Origin: RHKX01 sp963823275
GTDB taxonomy: Bacteria > Actinomycetota > Thermoleophilia > Solirubrobacterales > 70-9
DNA: 64,000 nt
Direction: 5' to 3'
Assembly: GCA_963823275.1 (NCBI GenBank)
Contig: CAWGKW010000002.1
Location: 434,001 to 498,000 of the forward strand
The translations under genes and the position numbers were made by a program. The notes below the pieces were generated by a model. It was not told the DNA's origin. It was given only the letters and a program-made list of their open reading frames with translations, and did no database searches. Shown piece after piece: positions 1 through 8,497 of the stretch (position 1 is its first letter; every line of letters begins with the position of its first letter).

Positions 1-19
1 CGCGTTCTGCACCTCGGAG

Positions 20-1189
20 CTAGCCGACGAGTAGTTCGCGAAGGCGCTCGAGGAGGGCGCCGGCGTCGAAGGGCTTCTCGATGAAGCCGACCCGCCCGGA
101 GGTCGGGCCCAGGTCGTTGGGCGGGGCGTCGTCGCTGTAGCCGGACATGAACAGAACGTGCATCCCCGGACGCATCGCTACCGCCCGGCGCGCGAGATCG
201 TCCCCACGCATCCCCGGCATGACCACGTCGGCGAGGAGCAGGTCGAACCGGCTCGCGGGGTCGTCGATCAACTCCAGGGCCTCGACTCCGCCCGCACACG
301 AGCTGACCCTGTAGCCGGCGGTATCAAGGATCCGCTCGGCCACCCGGCGCACCGCCTCGTCGTCCTCCGCGATCAAGACCGATTCTCCCCGCCCGGCGGG
401 AACGGCCTGCGAGGGCCGAGCGATCGGCACCTCGCCGGCCTCGCCGGCCGGCAGGTGGATCTCGATACTCGTTCCCTGCCCCGGTTTCGAGGACAGATCG
501 ATCATCCCGCCCGCCTGCGTGACGATCGTGTAGACCGTCGCCAGGCCGAGCCCGGTGCCCTGGCCTGACGCCTTCGTGGTGAACATGGGCTCGAACGCAC
601 GTGAGGCGACCTCGCTGTCCATCCCAGTCCCGGTATCGGTGACGAGAAGCCGGACGAACCGGCCCGGCGTGACCCCGGGGTGGCTGATCGTCTCGGCCCG
701 TCCCAGCTCCTCGTTGCCGGTCTCGAAGGTGAGCGTTCCGCCGCCCGGCATCGCGTCTCGTGAGTTGACCGCGAGGTTGATCAGAATCTGCTCGACTCGA
801 GCCGGGTCGTCGGCGAGCGGCCACAGGTCCGGATCGAGGTGGCGAACGACCGTGATGTGCTCGCCGATCGTCGAGCGCATGAAGCCGTCGAGCCCCGTGA
901 TCAGCTCGTTCAGGTTGAAGACGACGGTGGAGCCGCTCTCCCGACGGGCCAGGATCATCAGCTGGCGGACAAGCCCGACCCCGCGCTCGGCGGCACGCCG
1001 GATCTCCTCGATGTCGGCGGCCGCGGGGGAGCCCGGCGGAACCGAGGCCGACGCGAACCGGGCGTAGTTGATGATCACCCCGAGAATGTTGTTGAAGTCG
1101 TGTGCGATCCCTCCGGCGAGCTGTCCGATCACCTGCAGCGGCGATTCGTCGTCCGGATTCCCCGTTCGGTTTCCCTCCGGAGCACTCAC
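20..1189 (-). CDS. soluble hybrid sensor histidine kinase with C-terminal receiver
   Basis: 389 aa. The protein opens almost directly with a HisKA dimerisation helix (H30 in GGIAHDFNN), followed by an HATPase_c domain (N box around VNSRDAMPGG, G boxes DTGTGM and GQGTGLGL) and a C-terminal REC domain (phospho-acceptor D321 in DVVMPG, KPF lysine near the end). There is no membrane segment and no PAS or GAF sensor, so input must come from a partner or from the REC domain. The GTG start overlaps the stop of the upstream response regulator in a GTGA, so the two are translationally coupled. By family it autophosphorylates and passes phosphate to its REC domain or to the neighbouring regulator. The signal is unknown. 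Confidence 0.9.
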   Translation of the reverse strand: MSAPEGNRTGNPDDESPLQVIGQLAGGIAHDFNNILGVIINYARFASASVPPGSPAAADIEEIRRAAERGVGLVRQLMILARRESGSTVVFNLNELITGLDGFMRSTIGEHITVVRHLDPDLWPLADDPARVEQILINLAVNSRDAMPGGGTLTFETGNEELGRAETISHPGVTPGRFVRLLVTDTGTGMDSEVASRAFEPMFTTKASGQGTGLGLATVYTIVTQAGGMIDLSSKPGQGTSIEIHLPAGEAGEVPIARPSQAVPAGRGESVLIAEDDEAVRRVAERILDTAGYRVSSCAGGVEALELIDDPASRFDLLLADVVMPGMRGDDLARRAVAMRPGMHVLFMSGYSDDAPPNDLGPTSGRVGFIEKPFDAGALLERLRELLVG

Positions 1190-1827
1190 TCGAGCAGACC
1201 CCAGCGCATCGCGGTCGCAACTGCGGCCGCCCGGTCGGAGACGCCGAGCTTCTCGTAGAGGTTCTGGAGGTGGGTCTTCACCGTCGCCTCCGAGAGGTGC
1301 AGCTCGTCTCCGATTCGCGCCGCGGTGCGACCTTCCGCGAGCAGTCTGAGCACCTCGGCTTCGCGGGAGGTCAGCGTCGGGCGGTCTGAGGTCTCGCGAA
1401 GCTGGATCTCCGTCGCGATCCCGGCCGCGAACTGCGGTGCGATCACGGTCTCGCCGCGGCCGGCGGCGATAATCGATTCGCAGAGCTCGGTGTGGTCGGA
1501 GGCCTTCGACACGTAACCCGCGGCGCCCTGGGCGAGCGCGTTGTAGGCCGCGCCCGAGTCCTCGTAGCCGGTCAGCAGCATCACCTTCGTACGCAGCCCG
1601 TCGCGCTGCACGGCGCTGACGATCTTCAGCCCGTCAAGCCCCGGCATCCTGACGTCGACGACTGCGACGTCCGGTTCGAGCTCGTGGATCTTCTCCAGGG
1701 CCTGGCGACCGTCGGCCGTCGATCCGACCAGGTCGAGGTCGGGGTTCTCGCCGATCGCCCGCTCGAGACCCTGCCGGTACACCGGATGATCGTCCGCGAT
1801 CAGGATCGTCAGCCGTCTTCCGTTCAC
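1186..1827 (-). CDS. NarL/FixJ-family response regulator
   Basis: 213 aa. An N-terminal receiver domain has the acidic pocket D12/D13, phospho-acceptor D58 (VVDVRMPG) and a conserved lysine near residue 108. A C-terminal LuxR-type helix-turn-helix (about residues 146-213) carries LTSREAEVLRLLAEG and the recognition helix around EATVKTHLQNLYEKL. It is a cytoplasmic DNA-binding transcription factor controlled by phosphorylation. It is the first gene of a two-gene minus-strand operon with the hybrid kinase, overlapping it by 4 nt, so the kinase is the expected phosphodonor. The start is GTG. Targets cannot be read from the sequence. Confidence 0.93.
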   Translation of the reverse strand: MNGRRLTILIADDHPVYRQGLERAIGENPDLDLVGSTADGRQALEKIHELEPDVAVVDVRMPGLDGLKIVSAVQRDGLRTKVMLLTGYEDSGAAYNALAQGAAGYVSKASDHTELCESIIAAGRGETVIAPQFAAGIATEIQLRETSDRPTLTSREAEVLRLLAEGRTAARIGDELHLSEATVKTHLQNLYEKLGVSDRAAAVATAMRWGLLE

Positions 1828-2023
1828 CGGGGGATTCTCTCACGGCCGGGGGCGGCTTCCCGCCCGGGCGTCCATTCAGGCCGCCCTCCATCATTTGTCC
1901 AGATCCTTTGCCGATCGCCGACGGACTGCTAGAACCTCGATCAGGTTTAGATCCCACGAACCGACGCGGTGCTTTGAACGGTCGCCGCGTTATTCCAGGT
2001 CCGATCCATAACCCATCCCCTGT

Positions 2024-2057
2024 CTCGACCCGCCCAAATAGAAACCGGCGGGTCGAG
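2024..2057. terminator. inverted repeat, probable intrinsic terminator
   Basis: A perfect 11-bp inverted repeat (CTCGACCCGCC at 2024-2034, GGCGGGTCGAG at 2047-2057, 12-nt loop) lies 16 bp beyond the stop of the acyl-CoA dehydrogenase. A short T run (GGCTTTTCC) follows on the plus strand only. On the minus strand, where the upstream gene is read, the hairpin lacks a clear U tract. The rest of 1828-2072 shows no gene. Confidence 0.6.
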
Positions 2058-2072
2058 GCTTTTCCGGGCCCG

Positions 2073-3284
2073 CTAGAGGCCGTAGCTGCGGCCGATGACC
2101 TCGAGCATGACCTCGTCGGAGCCCGCGCCGATCCGGTTCAGGCGCATGTCGCGGTAGGCGCGCTCGATTCCGTACTCCTTCATGTAGCCGTAGCCGCCGT
2201 GAATCTGGACGCACTCGTCCGCCACCTCGCAGGCGATCTGGGATGCGAACAGCTTCGACTGGGTGATCTCGCGCACCGGGTACTCGCCGTTGGCGAATCG
2301 CCAGGCGGTCGTGTAGTTGAGCTGTTTGGCGGCCTCGATCTTGGTCGACATGGCGGCGAACTTGTGTCGGATCGCCTGGAACTTGCCGATCGGTCGGCCG
2401 AAGGCCTCACGGTCCTTGGCATATTCGAGGGTCTTCTCGAAGATCCGCTCGGCGCCGGCGACGCAACCGACGGCACCGACCAGCCGCTCGCCCTGAAGCT
2501 CCCATGAGATGTGGTAGAAGCCCTTGCCCTCCTGACCGAGGATGTTCTCCGCCGGCACGCGAACGTCCTCGAACGCGAGCTCGGCGGTGTCGGAGGAGTG
2601 CATGCCGAGCTTCTCCAGGGTCCGCGAGACCGTGAAGCCGGGCACGTTCTCACCGTTCTCGTCCCTGAGGTCGACGAGGAACAGGGTGATCCCGTCGTGT
2701 CGGGCGTCGGGGTCGGTCTTGGTGACGAGCAGGATGAAATCCGCCCGGGCACCGTTGGTGATGAAGATCTTCGACCCGTTGATCACGTACTCGTCGCCCT
2801 CGCGACGCGCGGTGGTCCGGATCCCGGCGACGTCGGAGCCGGCTCCCGGCTCGGTGATCCCGAGGCAGGCGATCTTCTCGCCCTTGATCGCGGGGACCAG
2901 GTAGCGCTGCTTGAGATCCTCGGTCCCGAGCATCTCGATCGGGGGAAGGACCATGTCCGTGTGGACGGCGAGGCCCATACCGAGGCCGCCGGACTCCGCA
3001 TAGGAGAGGCATTCCGCACGGACCAGCGAGTAGTAGTAGTCCCCGCCCTGTCCGCCGTACTCCTCGGGGAAGCAGAGGCCGACGTAGCCGAGCTCCGCCA
3101 TCCGGTGCAGGACCGAATCGGGCCAGAGGTTCTCCTCGTACTCCTCGGCATGGGGGGTGACCTCCTTCAGAACCCAGGACTTCATCGACTCGCGCAGGTC
3201 CTCGTGCTCGTCGGTGAAGATCAGGTGCTTGCGGCCTGAACCGAACTCCGGCTTGAGCACGCTCTCGCTCGTTGCTGTTGCCAC
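2073..3284 (-). CDS. acyl-CoA dehydrogenase
   Basis: 403 aa, the normal length for the family. This FAD enzyme would oxidise an acyl-CoA at the alpha-beta bond in the cytoplasm and pass electrons to ETF. Visible features are the N-terminal helical domain, the FAD/substrate segment LGITEPGAGSDVAG, FITNGARADF, and the C-terminal IHGGYGYMKEYGIERAYRD region that holds the usual catalytic glutamate. The GTG start is supported by GAAGGAG 8 nt upstream. The chain length of the substrate cannot be told. It is divergent from a cytochrome P450, with a palindromic operator 31-57 bp upstream of its start, so both may answer to the same TetR-like repressor. Confidence 0.93.
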   Translation of the reverse strand: MATATSESVLKPEFGSGRKHLIFTDEHEDLRESMKSWVLKEVTPHAEEYEENLWPDSVLHRMAELGYVGLCFPEEYGGQGGDYYYSLVRAECLSYAESGGLGMGLAVHTDMVLPPIEMLGTEDLKQRYLVPAIKGEKIACLGITEPGAGSDVAGIRTTARREGDEYVINGSKIFITNGARADFILLVTKTDPDARHDGITLFLVDLRDENGENVPGFTVSRTLEKLGMHSSDTAELAFEDVRVPAENILGQEGKGFYHISWELQGERLVGAVGCVAGAERIFEKTLEYAKDREAFGRPIGKFQAIRHKFAAMSTKIEAAKQLNYTTAWRFANGEYPVREITQSKLFASQIACEVADECVQIHGGYGYMKEYGIERAYRDMRLNRIGAGSDEVMLEVIGRSYGL

Positions 3285-3314
3285 CGCTGCTGCTCCTTCG
3301 GTCGTGGAAAGTAC

Positions 3315-3341
3315 GAAGTAGACAGTAGCACTGTCTACTTC
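3315..3341. promoter_or_regulatory. 12-bp palindromic operator in the divergent ACAD/P450 promoter
   Basis: Two perfect 12-nt arms (GAAGTAGACAGT at 3315-3326 and its complement at 3330-3341) flank a 3-nt centre. On the minus strand a TAGACA -35-like box inside the palindrome and a TACTTT -10-like box 18 nt further bracket the site, which is where a repressor would block the acyl-CoA dehydrogenase promoter. Size and symmetry fit TetR-family operators of lipid-catabolism genes. The cognate regulator is not identified. The half-site differs from the one in front of the nitrilase-TetR operon. Confidence 0.72.
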
Positions 3342-3465
3342 ACGCAGCCGGTTGAAACGGTTGGGATCGTGCCGCCGGTCGGGCGGCCCGACCGACGACC
3401 GTCACGGGCTCCTCGGTGGTCACTGCGTTGCGACCCGGGCTCCTTCGGGTTGATGCCGTCGCGGG

Positions 3466-4824
3466 GTGGGCTACCCTCGTTCGATCGTGCTCCCGTCCGG
3501 CCCAGGCAGCCCCGGTCTCTGGCAGATGCGCCACTGGTTTCGCGACCCTGTCAGTTTCATGGAGCGAAACCGTGATCGCCATGGACCGATCTTCTCGGTC
3601 AAGCTCGGAGCGCTCAAGCGCTGCGCCCTGATCGCCGACCCCGACGCGGCCTGGGGAGTGCTCAGCGGCGACCCTTCCACTTTCAGGATGGGCCCCACCA
3701 ACGCGATCTTCAGGCCCGTCCTCGGCGAGCACTCGCTCTTCCTGCTCGACGGCGAGGAGCACAAACATCACCGACGCCTGATGGCTCCGTCATTCCATCC
3801 GAAGGCCATCCGCGGCTACGCCGGGCTGATCGAGGAGATCACGGCTCGTGAGATCGCCGACTGGCCGGTTGACCAACCGTTCCCGCTTCAGGACCCGATG
3901 CGCCGAATCACCACCGAGTCGATCGTCCGGATCGTGGTCGGGGTCTGCTCGCCCGATCGCGATGCCGAGATCCGCAGGCTGGTCCCGGAGATGCTCGAGA
4001 TCGCCGAGAACCCGCTCGCACTGATGCCTCAGTTCCAGCGCGAGATGGGTGGCCGCTCCCCGTTCGGCAAGGTGATGAACGTGACCCGCCAGATCGACCG
4101 GATCCTGATCGACGAGATCGGGCTGCGCCGCCACCTGCAGCCCTACGAGCGGGGCTCCGACGTGATGTCGACGCTTGCCGCCGCCGAGACCCATGAGCCG
4201 GCGTTCATGTCCGACCGCGAGATCCGCGACGAGGTCCTGACGATGCTGATCGCAGGTCACGAGACAACCGCGAACGCGCTCTCCTGGGCGTTCGAGCGGC
4301 TGTTGCGCCACGGCGCCGTCCACGACCGGCTGCTGGAGGAGCTGGATTCCGGTGACGACGACTACCTGGACGCGGTGGTCAGGGAGACCCTGCGCCAGCG
4401 GCCGATCCTCCCGGCGACCGCCCGGAGGCTGACGGCCGAGACGAAGGTCGGGGAGTACACGTTCCCTCGCGGCTGGACCCTGATGCCGTGCATCTACCTG
4501 ATCCACCAGGACCCCGAGGTCTTTCCCGAGCCCGATCGCTTCCGGCCCGAGCGTTTCCTCGAAGACCCAAAGCCGAGCTCAAGGGTCTGGGTGCCATTCG
4601 GCGCCGGGGCGCGGCACTGCGTTGGCTCCCATCTGGCGCTGATGACGATCAAGTCGGTTATCCGCGTGGTGCTCAGCCGCACGATGATCGAAGCCGACTC
4701 CGACCAGCCCGAGCCGATCGTCCGCAACAATATGACGCTCGCACCCGGGCGGGGATCGATGGCGACCCTGCGCGGCCGGCGGGGTACGACCATCCGTTCG
4801 ACGACGCCGGCGCAATCGGATTGA
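3466..4824 (+). CDS. cytochrome P450
   Basis: 452 aa, a bacterial class I-type P450 and therefore probably soluble and dependent on separate ferredoxin and reductase. Motifs in order are the I-helix AGHETTA (oxygen activation), the K-helix ETLRQRP (ExxR), the PERF segment, and the heme-ligand loop FGAGARHCVGSH with cysteine near residue 385. No N-terminal membrane anchor is evident. The start is GTG at 3466 or GTG at 3487; the ribosome site is weak for both. It is divergent from the acyl-CoA dehydrogenase across a shared operator, which suggests oxidation of a lipid-like substrate. The substrate is not determinable from sequence. Confidence 0.93.
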   Translation: MGYPRSIVLPSGPGSPGLWQMRHWFRDPVSFMERNRDRHGPIFSVKLGALKRCALIADPDAAWGVLSGDPSTFRMGPTNAIFRPVLGEHSLFLLDGEEHKHHRRLMAPSFHPKAIRGYAGLIEEITAREIADWPVDQPFPLQDPMRRITTESIVRIVVGVCSPDRDAEIRRLVPEMLEIAENPLALMPQFQREMGGRSPFGKVMNVTRQIDRILIDEIGLRRHLQPYERGSDVMSTLAAAETHEPAFMSDREIRDEVLTMLIAGHETTANALSWAFERLLRHGAVHDRLLEELDSGDDDYLDAVVRETLRQRPILPATARRLTAETKVGEYTFPRGWTLMPCIYLIHQDPEVFPEPDRFRPERFLEDPKPSSRVWVPFGAGARHCVGSHLALMTIKSVIRVVLSRTMIEADSDQPEPIVRNNMTLAPGRGSMATLRGRRGTTIRSTTPAQSD

Positions 4825-4958
4825 GCGCGGTATTCAGGTGCCGAATCGAAGCTGGTACGGAACTTGCGAATTCAGGTTGCGCGCGGGATCTGGCGATAGG
4901 CATTAGGTAGATCTGCCGTCGCCGGGTCGGCGGTTCGTGCCACCAGGAAGGATCTCAA

Positions 4959-6683
4959 GTGGGCTTGGCAGTATTCGAAGGGGCGAACACCGGTCGCGGC
5001 GCCGGCGCCGCTGCGCTGGACCCCGGATACAGCCGACGATCCGACAGCCGCCAGGTCGCGCCCCTCGCCCGGGCCGGTGCCTACGTCTCGTTGGCGGGGA
5101 TGTTCCTCGGCATCCTCGGCGTGATCCTTCCCCATCCGGATTCCTTCAACGTCCCGGCGATGCTGTTGGTGCAGTCCACCACCGGCCTGTTCGCCGTCTC
5201 CTTCCTCCTCTTCGCCAACAGCGTCCCGATGTGGCTGGTCCGGCTGACGCCGGCGATGGGAATTCTGCAGGTGACGGCCGGCGTCTTCTTCACCCATGAC
5301 CCGACCAGCGCCTTCAGCCTCTTCTACCTGTGGCCCTGCTTCTACGCCTTCTACTTCCTGCCGCGGATCGACGCGGCCGTCGACGTCGTCTTTCTCGGGC
5401 TCTGCTACGGCACCACGATGATCCTGATGTCGGAATCCAAGGGCGGCATCGACGCCAGCTCGGGAACCCTGACGTTCCAGTTCGTGATCACGGTCGGCAG
5501 CCTCGCCATCGCGGGCCTGATGATCCACGCGCTGCGGACGAGGGTCAACCGGCTCTGGGTTTCGCTCAGCGACGCGGCCCGGACCGACCTGCTTACCGGC
5601 TTCGTCAACGGACATGGGATCAACGAGGTCCTCACCAACGAGATCGAACGCGCCAGGATCAACGGCCAGCGTGCGGGACTGATCACCGTCAACCTGAACG
5701 GCCTTCGCCAGTTCAACAAGCGCATGGGCTATGAGGCCGGCGACGAGGTCCTCCGCGAGTTGGCGCGGCTCCTCAACGAGTCGACCCGGCGAATCGATAC
5801 CGTCGGGCGAACCGGTGCTGCGGAGTTCGTGATCGTGCTCCCTCAGACCGACGAGCACACCGGTTTCCTGCTCGCCGAGCAGATCCTGACCCGGATGCGA
5901 CGGGGCTACCGCGAGCGCGGTTTCGCTCTCAGCGCCAGCCTCGGGGTGGCCGTCTACCCCAAGCACGCGAGCAACGTCGAGGAGCTTCTGCAGGCATCGA
6001 CCGCGGCGATGAATGCGTCGATCGCACTCGGTTCCGATCGCGTGGTGGTCTACAGCCAGGAGCTCGAGGGCGCCATCGACGGCGACGGCCTCTCCGCTCC
6101 CAGGGATGGGCGCGCTCAACTGGGCACGGTGCTCAGCCTCGCCGAGGTGCTCGATCTGCGTGACGAGCGCAACGTCAGCCACTCGACGGTCGTAGCCGGC
6201 TACTGCGAGATGATCGGGCGCGAGATGGGCCTCCCGGATCACCGGATCCGGCGGTTGCGGCTCGCCGGCATGCTCCACGACATCGGCAAGGTCGGGATCG
6301 CGGACTCGATCCTCGGCAAGCCGGGACCGCTTTCACCTTCGGAATGGGATCAGGTCCGCCGGCACCCCGAGATGGCTGCGCGGATCCTCGCCGCCCGAGA
6401 GATGTCGGATATCCGCGAGTGGGTCCTGGCCCGTCACGAGCAGCCCGACGGACACGGCTACCCGCGGGGCCTCGTCGGCGATCAGATTCCGATCGAGTCG
6501 AGGATTCTCGCGGTCGCCGAGTCCTACGACGCGATGACGAGCGAGCGCCCCTACCGGCCCGCCAAGACCCGGGACGAGGCGATCGCGGAGATGGGTCGTT
6601 ACGCGGGCGGCCAGTTCGACGGTGCCGTCGTTGACGCGTTCGTCCGCGCGATGGACAGGGTCGAGGCCGGGAGCGCTGTCTGA
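4959..6683 (+). CDS. membrane GGDEF/HD-GYP cyclic-di-GMP protein (degenerate GGDEF)
   Basis: 574 aa. The N-terminal 30-195 region holds about five to six transmembrane segments. A GGDEF-like domain follows (about 205-360), but its signature is GAAEF rather than GGDEF, so cyclase activity is doubtful. The C-terminal HD-GYP domain (about 385-565) keeps MLHDIGKVGI, RHPEMAARI, HEQPDGHGYP and the YDAMTSERPYR segment, so it should hydrolyse c-di-GMP. The GGDEF part may act as a GTP-sensing or regulatory domain. The GTG start follows GGAAGG 7 nt upstream. It appears to be transcribed alone or with the MaoC gene that starts 5 bp downstream. Confidence 0.92.
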   Translation: MGLAVFEGANTGRGAGAAALDPGYSRRSDSRQVAPLARAGAYVSLAGMFLGILGVILPHPDSFNVPAMLLVQSTTGLFAVSFLLFANSVPMWLVRLTPAMGILQVTAGVFFTHDPTSAFSLFYLWPCFYAFYFLPRIDAAVDVVFLGLCYGTTMILMSESKGGIDASSGTLTFQFVITVGSLAIAGLMIHALRTRVNRLWVSLSDAARTDLLTGFVNGHGINEVLTNEIERARINGQRAGLITVNLNGLRQFNKRMGYEAGDEVLRELARLLNESTRRIDTVGRTGAAEFVIVLPQTDEHTGFLLAEQILTRMRRGYRERGFALSASLGVAVYPKHASNVEELLQASTAAMNASIALGSDRVVVYSQELEGAIDGDGLSAPRDGRAQLGTVLSLAEVLDLRDERNVSHSTVVAGYCEMIGREMGLPDHRIRRLRLAGMLHDIGKVGIADSILGKPGPLSPSEWDQVRRHPEMAARILAAREMSDIREWVLARHEQPDGHGYPRGLVGDQIPIESRILAVAESYDAMTSERPYRPAKTRDEAIAEMGRYAGGQFDGAVVDAFVRAMDRVEAGSAV

Positions 6684-6688
6684 CGCCG

Positions 6689-7651
6689 GTGCAGGACGAA
6701 CCTGGATCGAGCTCGTCGGTCGGAAAGCGGTGGCCGGCCCAGGACTACGAGGTGGGTCTCGAGAAGATCCGCGAGTACGCCGACGTTCTCGGTTTCGACG
6801 GTGCCGTCCATCGCGACCATGAGAGCGCGCGAGCGGCGGGGTTCCGCTCCGCCGTGGCACCGCCGCCGTTCGCCGCCGTTTACGTCGCCCGCTCGCTCGC
6901 CGGAGCGATGTTCGATCCCGAATCGGGGATCTTCGACCCCGAGCTGGGCCTCTCCGGCTACCGGTTCGTGCAGCGACGACAGCACTTCAGATGGCACGAG
7001 CCCGTCTGTTCCGGCGACCGGATCTCGACGATCGCCAGTCTCGTCGAGGCGGAGGATCGCGACGGCTCCCGCTACCGGACGTTCGAGTCGGAGTCGTTCA
7101 ATCAAACCGGCGCGCCGGTGCTCAGCGGCCGCTACCAGGGAGTCGTCCCGGCATTGAGAGATCCCTCCGAGGCACGACCCCGGTCCGCAGAGGCCGGCGA
7201 CGCCGAGACGAAGGCGGCCGACGGCGGCGGGTCGACGGGCCTCGAGCCGGGCGATCTCTACCCACTCTTCAGCGTCACCCCGGATCGCTACGCCGCCCAG
7301 CGTTACGCCGGAGCATCGGGGGATTTCACCCCGTTTCACCTCGACCCGGATCTGGCTCGGGCGATCGGCCTGCCCGGCATCATCCTGCACGGCCTCTACA
7401 CCTACGGGCAGCTCGCGCGCGGCCTGCTCGAGCCGTTCGGAGGGGACCCCCGCGCCCTCCGAAGCCTCGCCACTCGCTTCCGCCGACCATCCGTGCCCGA
7501 GGTCGAGCTCCTGATGAAGGGCCGGGTCGACGCGGCCGAGGGCAATCGGATCTCGGTCTCCTGCACGATGGAGCAGGGTGGTCGCGAGGTCCTCTCCGAG
7601 GGCGAGGCCGAGCTGATCGGTCCCCCGTTCGACGCGTTTCCCTCAAAGTGA
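6689..7651 (+). CDS. double-hotdog MaoC-like (R)-specific enoyl-CoA/ACP hydratase
   Basis: 320 aa made of two hotdog halves: an N-terminal FAS1-type dehydratase half (about 1-150), a low-complexity linker, and a C-terminal MaoC half (about 185-315) with the hydratase-2 motif YAGASGDFTPFHLDPDLA. The Asp and His of that motif are the expected catalytic dyad. By family it adds or removes water at C2-C3 of enoyl-CoA or acyl-ACP; HadAB-type activity is the alternative. It starts 5 bp after the HD-GYP gene and is followed closely by enoyl-CoA hydratase, BKACE and MerR genes, so a CoA-thioester pathway is likely. The start is GTG with no strong ribosome site. Confidence 0.85.
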   Translation: MQDEPGSSSSVGKRWPAQDYEVGLEKIREYADVLGFDGAVHRDHESARAAGFRSAVAPPPFAAVYVARSLAGAMFDPESGIFDPELGLSGYRFVQRRQHFRWHEPVCSGDRISTIASLVEAEDRDGSRYRTFESESFNQTGAPVLSGRYQGVVPALRDPSEARPRSAEAGDAETKAADGGGSTGLEPGDLYPLFSVTPDRYAAQRYAGASGDFTPFHLDPDLARAIGLPGIILHGLYTYGQLARGLLEPFGGDPRALRSLATRFRRPSVPEVELLMKGRVDAAEGNRISVSCTMEQGGREVLSEGEAELIGPPFDAFPSK

Positions 7652-7714
7652 GCAGCGTGACTTCCCACTTCATGCGGTGGTAGGCTCCGCCCGCGGCTCG
7701 GCAGCCGTTTCCGC

Positions 7715-8497
7715 ATGGACTACGAGCAGCTCCTATTCGACGTAACCGGTGGGGTCGCCACGGTGACGCTGAACCGTCCCGAGCAGCGCAACGCCCTCTC
7801 CAACCAGATGCTCGGTGAGCTGGTCGACGCGATGGGCCGCGTTCGCGAAGACGATGAGATACGCGCGGTCGTGCTGACCGGTTCGGGGGAGAAGGTCTTC
7901 TGCGCCGGCGCCGACCTGGGTGGTTTCGCGGCCGACGCGCCGCTGGTCGAGAAGCATTTCTCCTCGGACCGCTTCCTCGAGTTCTTCCGGCTGATGCCGA
8001 GGCTCGGCAAGCCGTCGCTCTGCGCCGCCAACGGACATGTTCTGGCCGGGGGCATGGGGCTGGCGCTCTCCTGCGATCTGGTCATCGCCAGGGAGGGGAT
8101 CACCTTCGGCACGCCCGAGATCAACATCGGCGCTTTCCCCTACATGATCATGGCGATCATCTACCGCAACGTGCCGCGCAAGAAGGTCAACGAGATGATG
8201 CTGCTCGGCGAGCGGATCTCAGCCGATCGGGCGGTCGACTACGGGCTTGCCAACAAGGTCGTTCCGGGCGGCGAGTTCGACGCCGCGGTGGCGGAGTGGG
8301 CTTCGCGGCTGGCCTCGAAGAGCCCGGTCTTGATGAGGCTCGGTCACGATGCGATGTACCGCCAGGGTGACATGGCACTCGACGACGCCCTCGAGTTCCT
8401 CCGCAGCCAGCTCTCGCTCACGTTCACCACCGAGGACATCCAGGAGGGCGTGATGGCGTTCTTCGAGAAGCGCGACCCCGAGTGGAAGGGGAGGTAG
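7715..8497 (+). CDS. enoyl-CoA hydratase/isomerase family protein
   Basis: 260 aa, crotonase fold. The oxyanion-hole segments CAGADLGGF and GGMGLALSCDLVIA are present, and the family glutamate is in TFGTPEINIGAFP. It hydrates trans-2-enoyl-CoA or carries out a related crotonase reaction. The first catalytic glutamate position (normally near the GGG helix) is not obvious, so isomerase or another crotonase activity is possible. The stop codon TAG directly abuts the ATG of the next gene, indicating a tight operon with BKACE. A GGGGAGG ribosome site for the next gene lies inside its 3-prime end. Confidence 0.9.
   Translation: MDYEQLLFDVTGGVATVTLNRPEQRNALSNQMLGELVDAMGRVREDDEIRAVVLTGSGEKVFCAGADLGGFAADAPLVEKHFSSDRFLEFFRLMPRLGKPSLCAANGHVLAGGMGLALSCDLVIAREGITFGTPEINIGAFPYMIMAIIYRNVPRKKVNEMMLLGERISADRAVDYGLANKVVPGGEFDAAVAEWASRLASKSPVLMRLGHDAMYRQGDMALDDALEFLRSQLSLTFTTEDIQEGVMAFFEKRDPEWKGR

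Noticed and set aside
1828..2072. tRNA-like GGTTC string between the two-component pair and the acyl-CoA dehydrogenase
   Set aside because: No acceptor, D or anticodon arm can be formed around it.
4872..6278. 468-codon minus-strand ORF opposite the HD-GYP gene
   Set aside because: Shadow frame with no protein-like pattern; the plus-strand gene has clear catalytic motifs.
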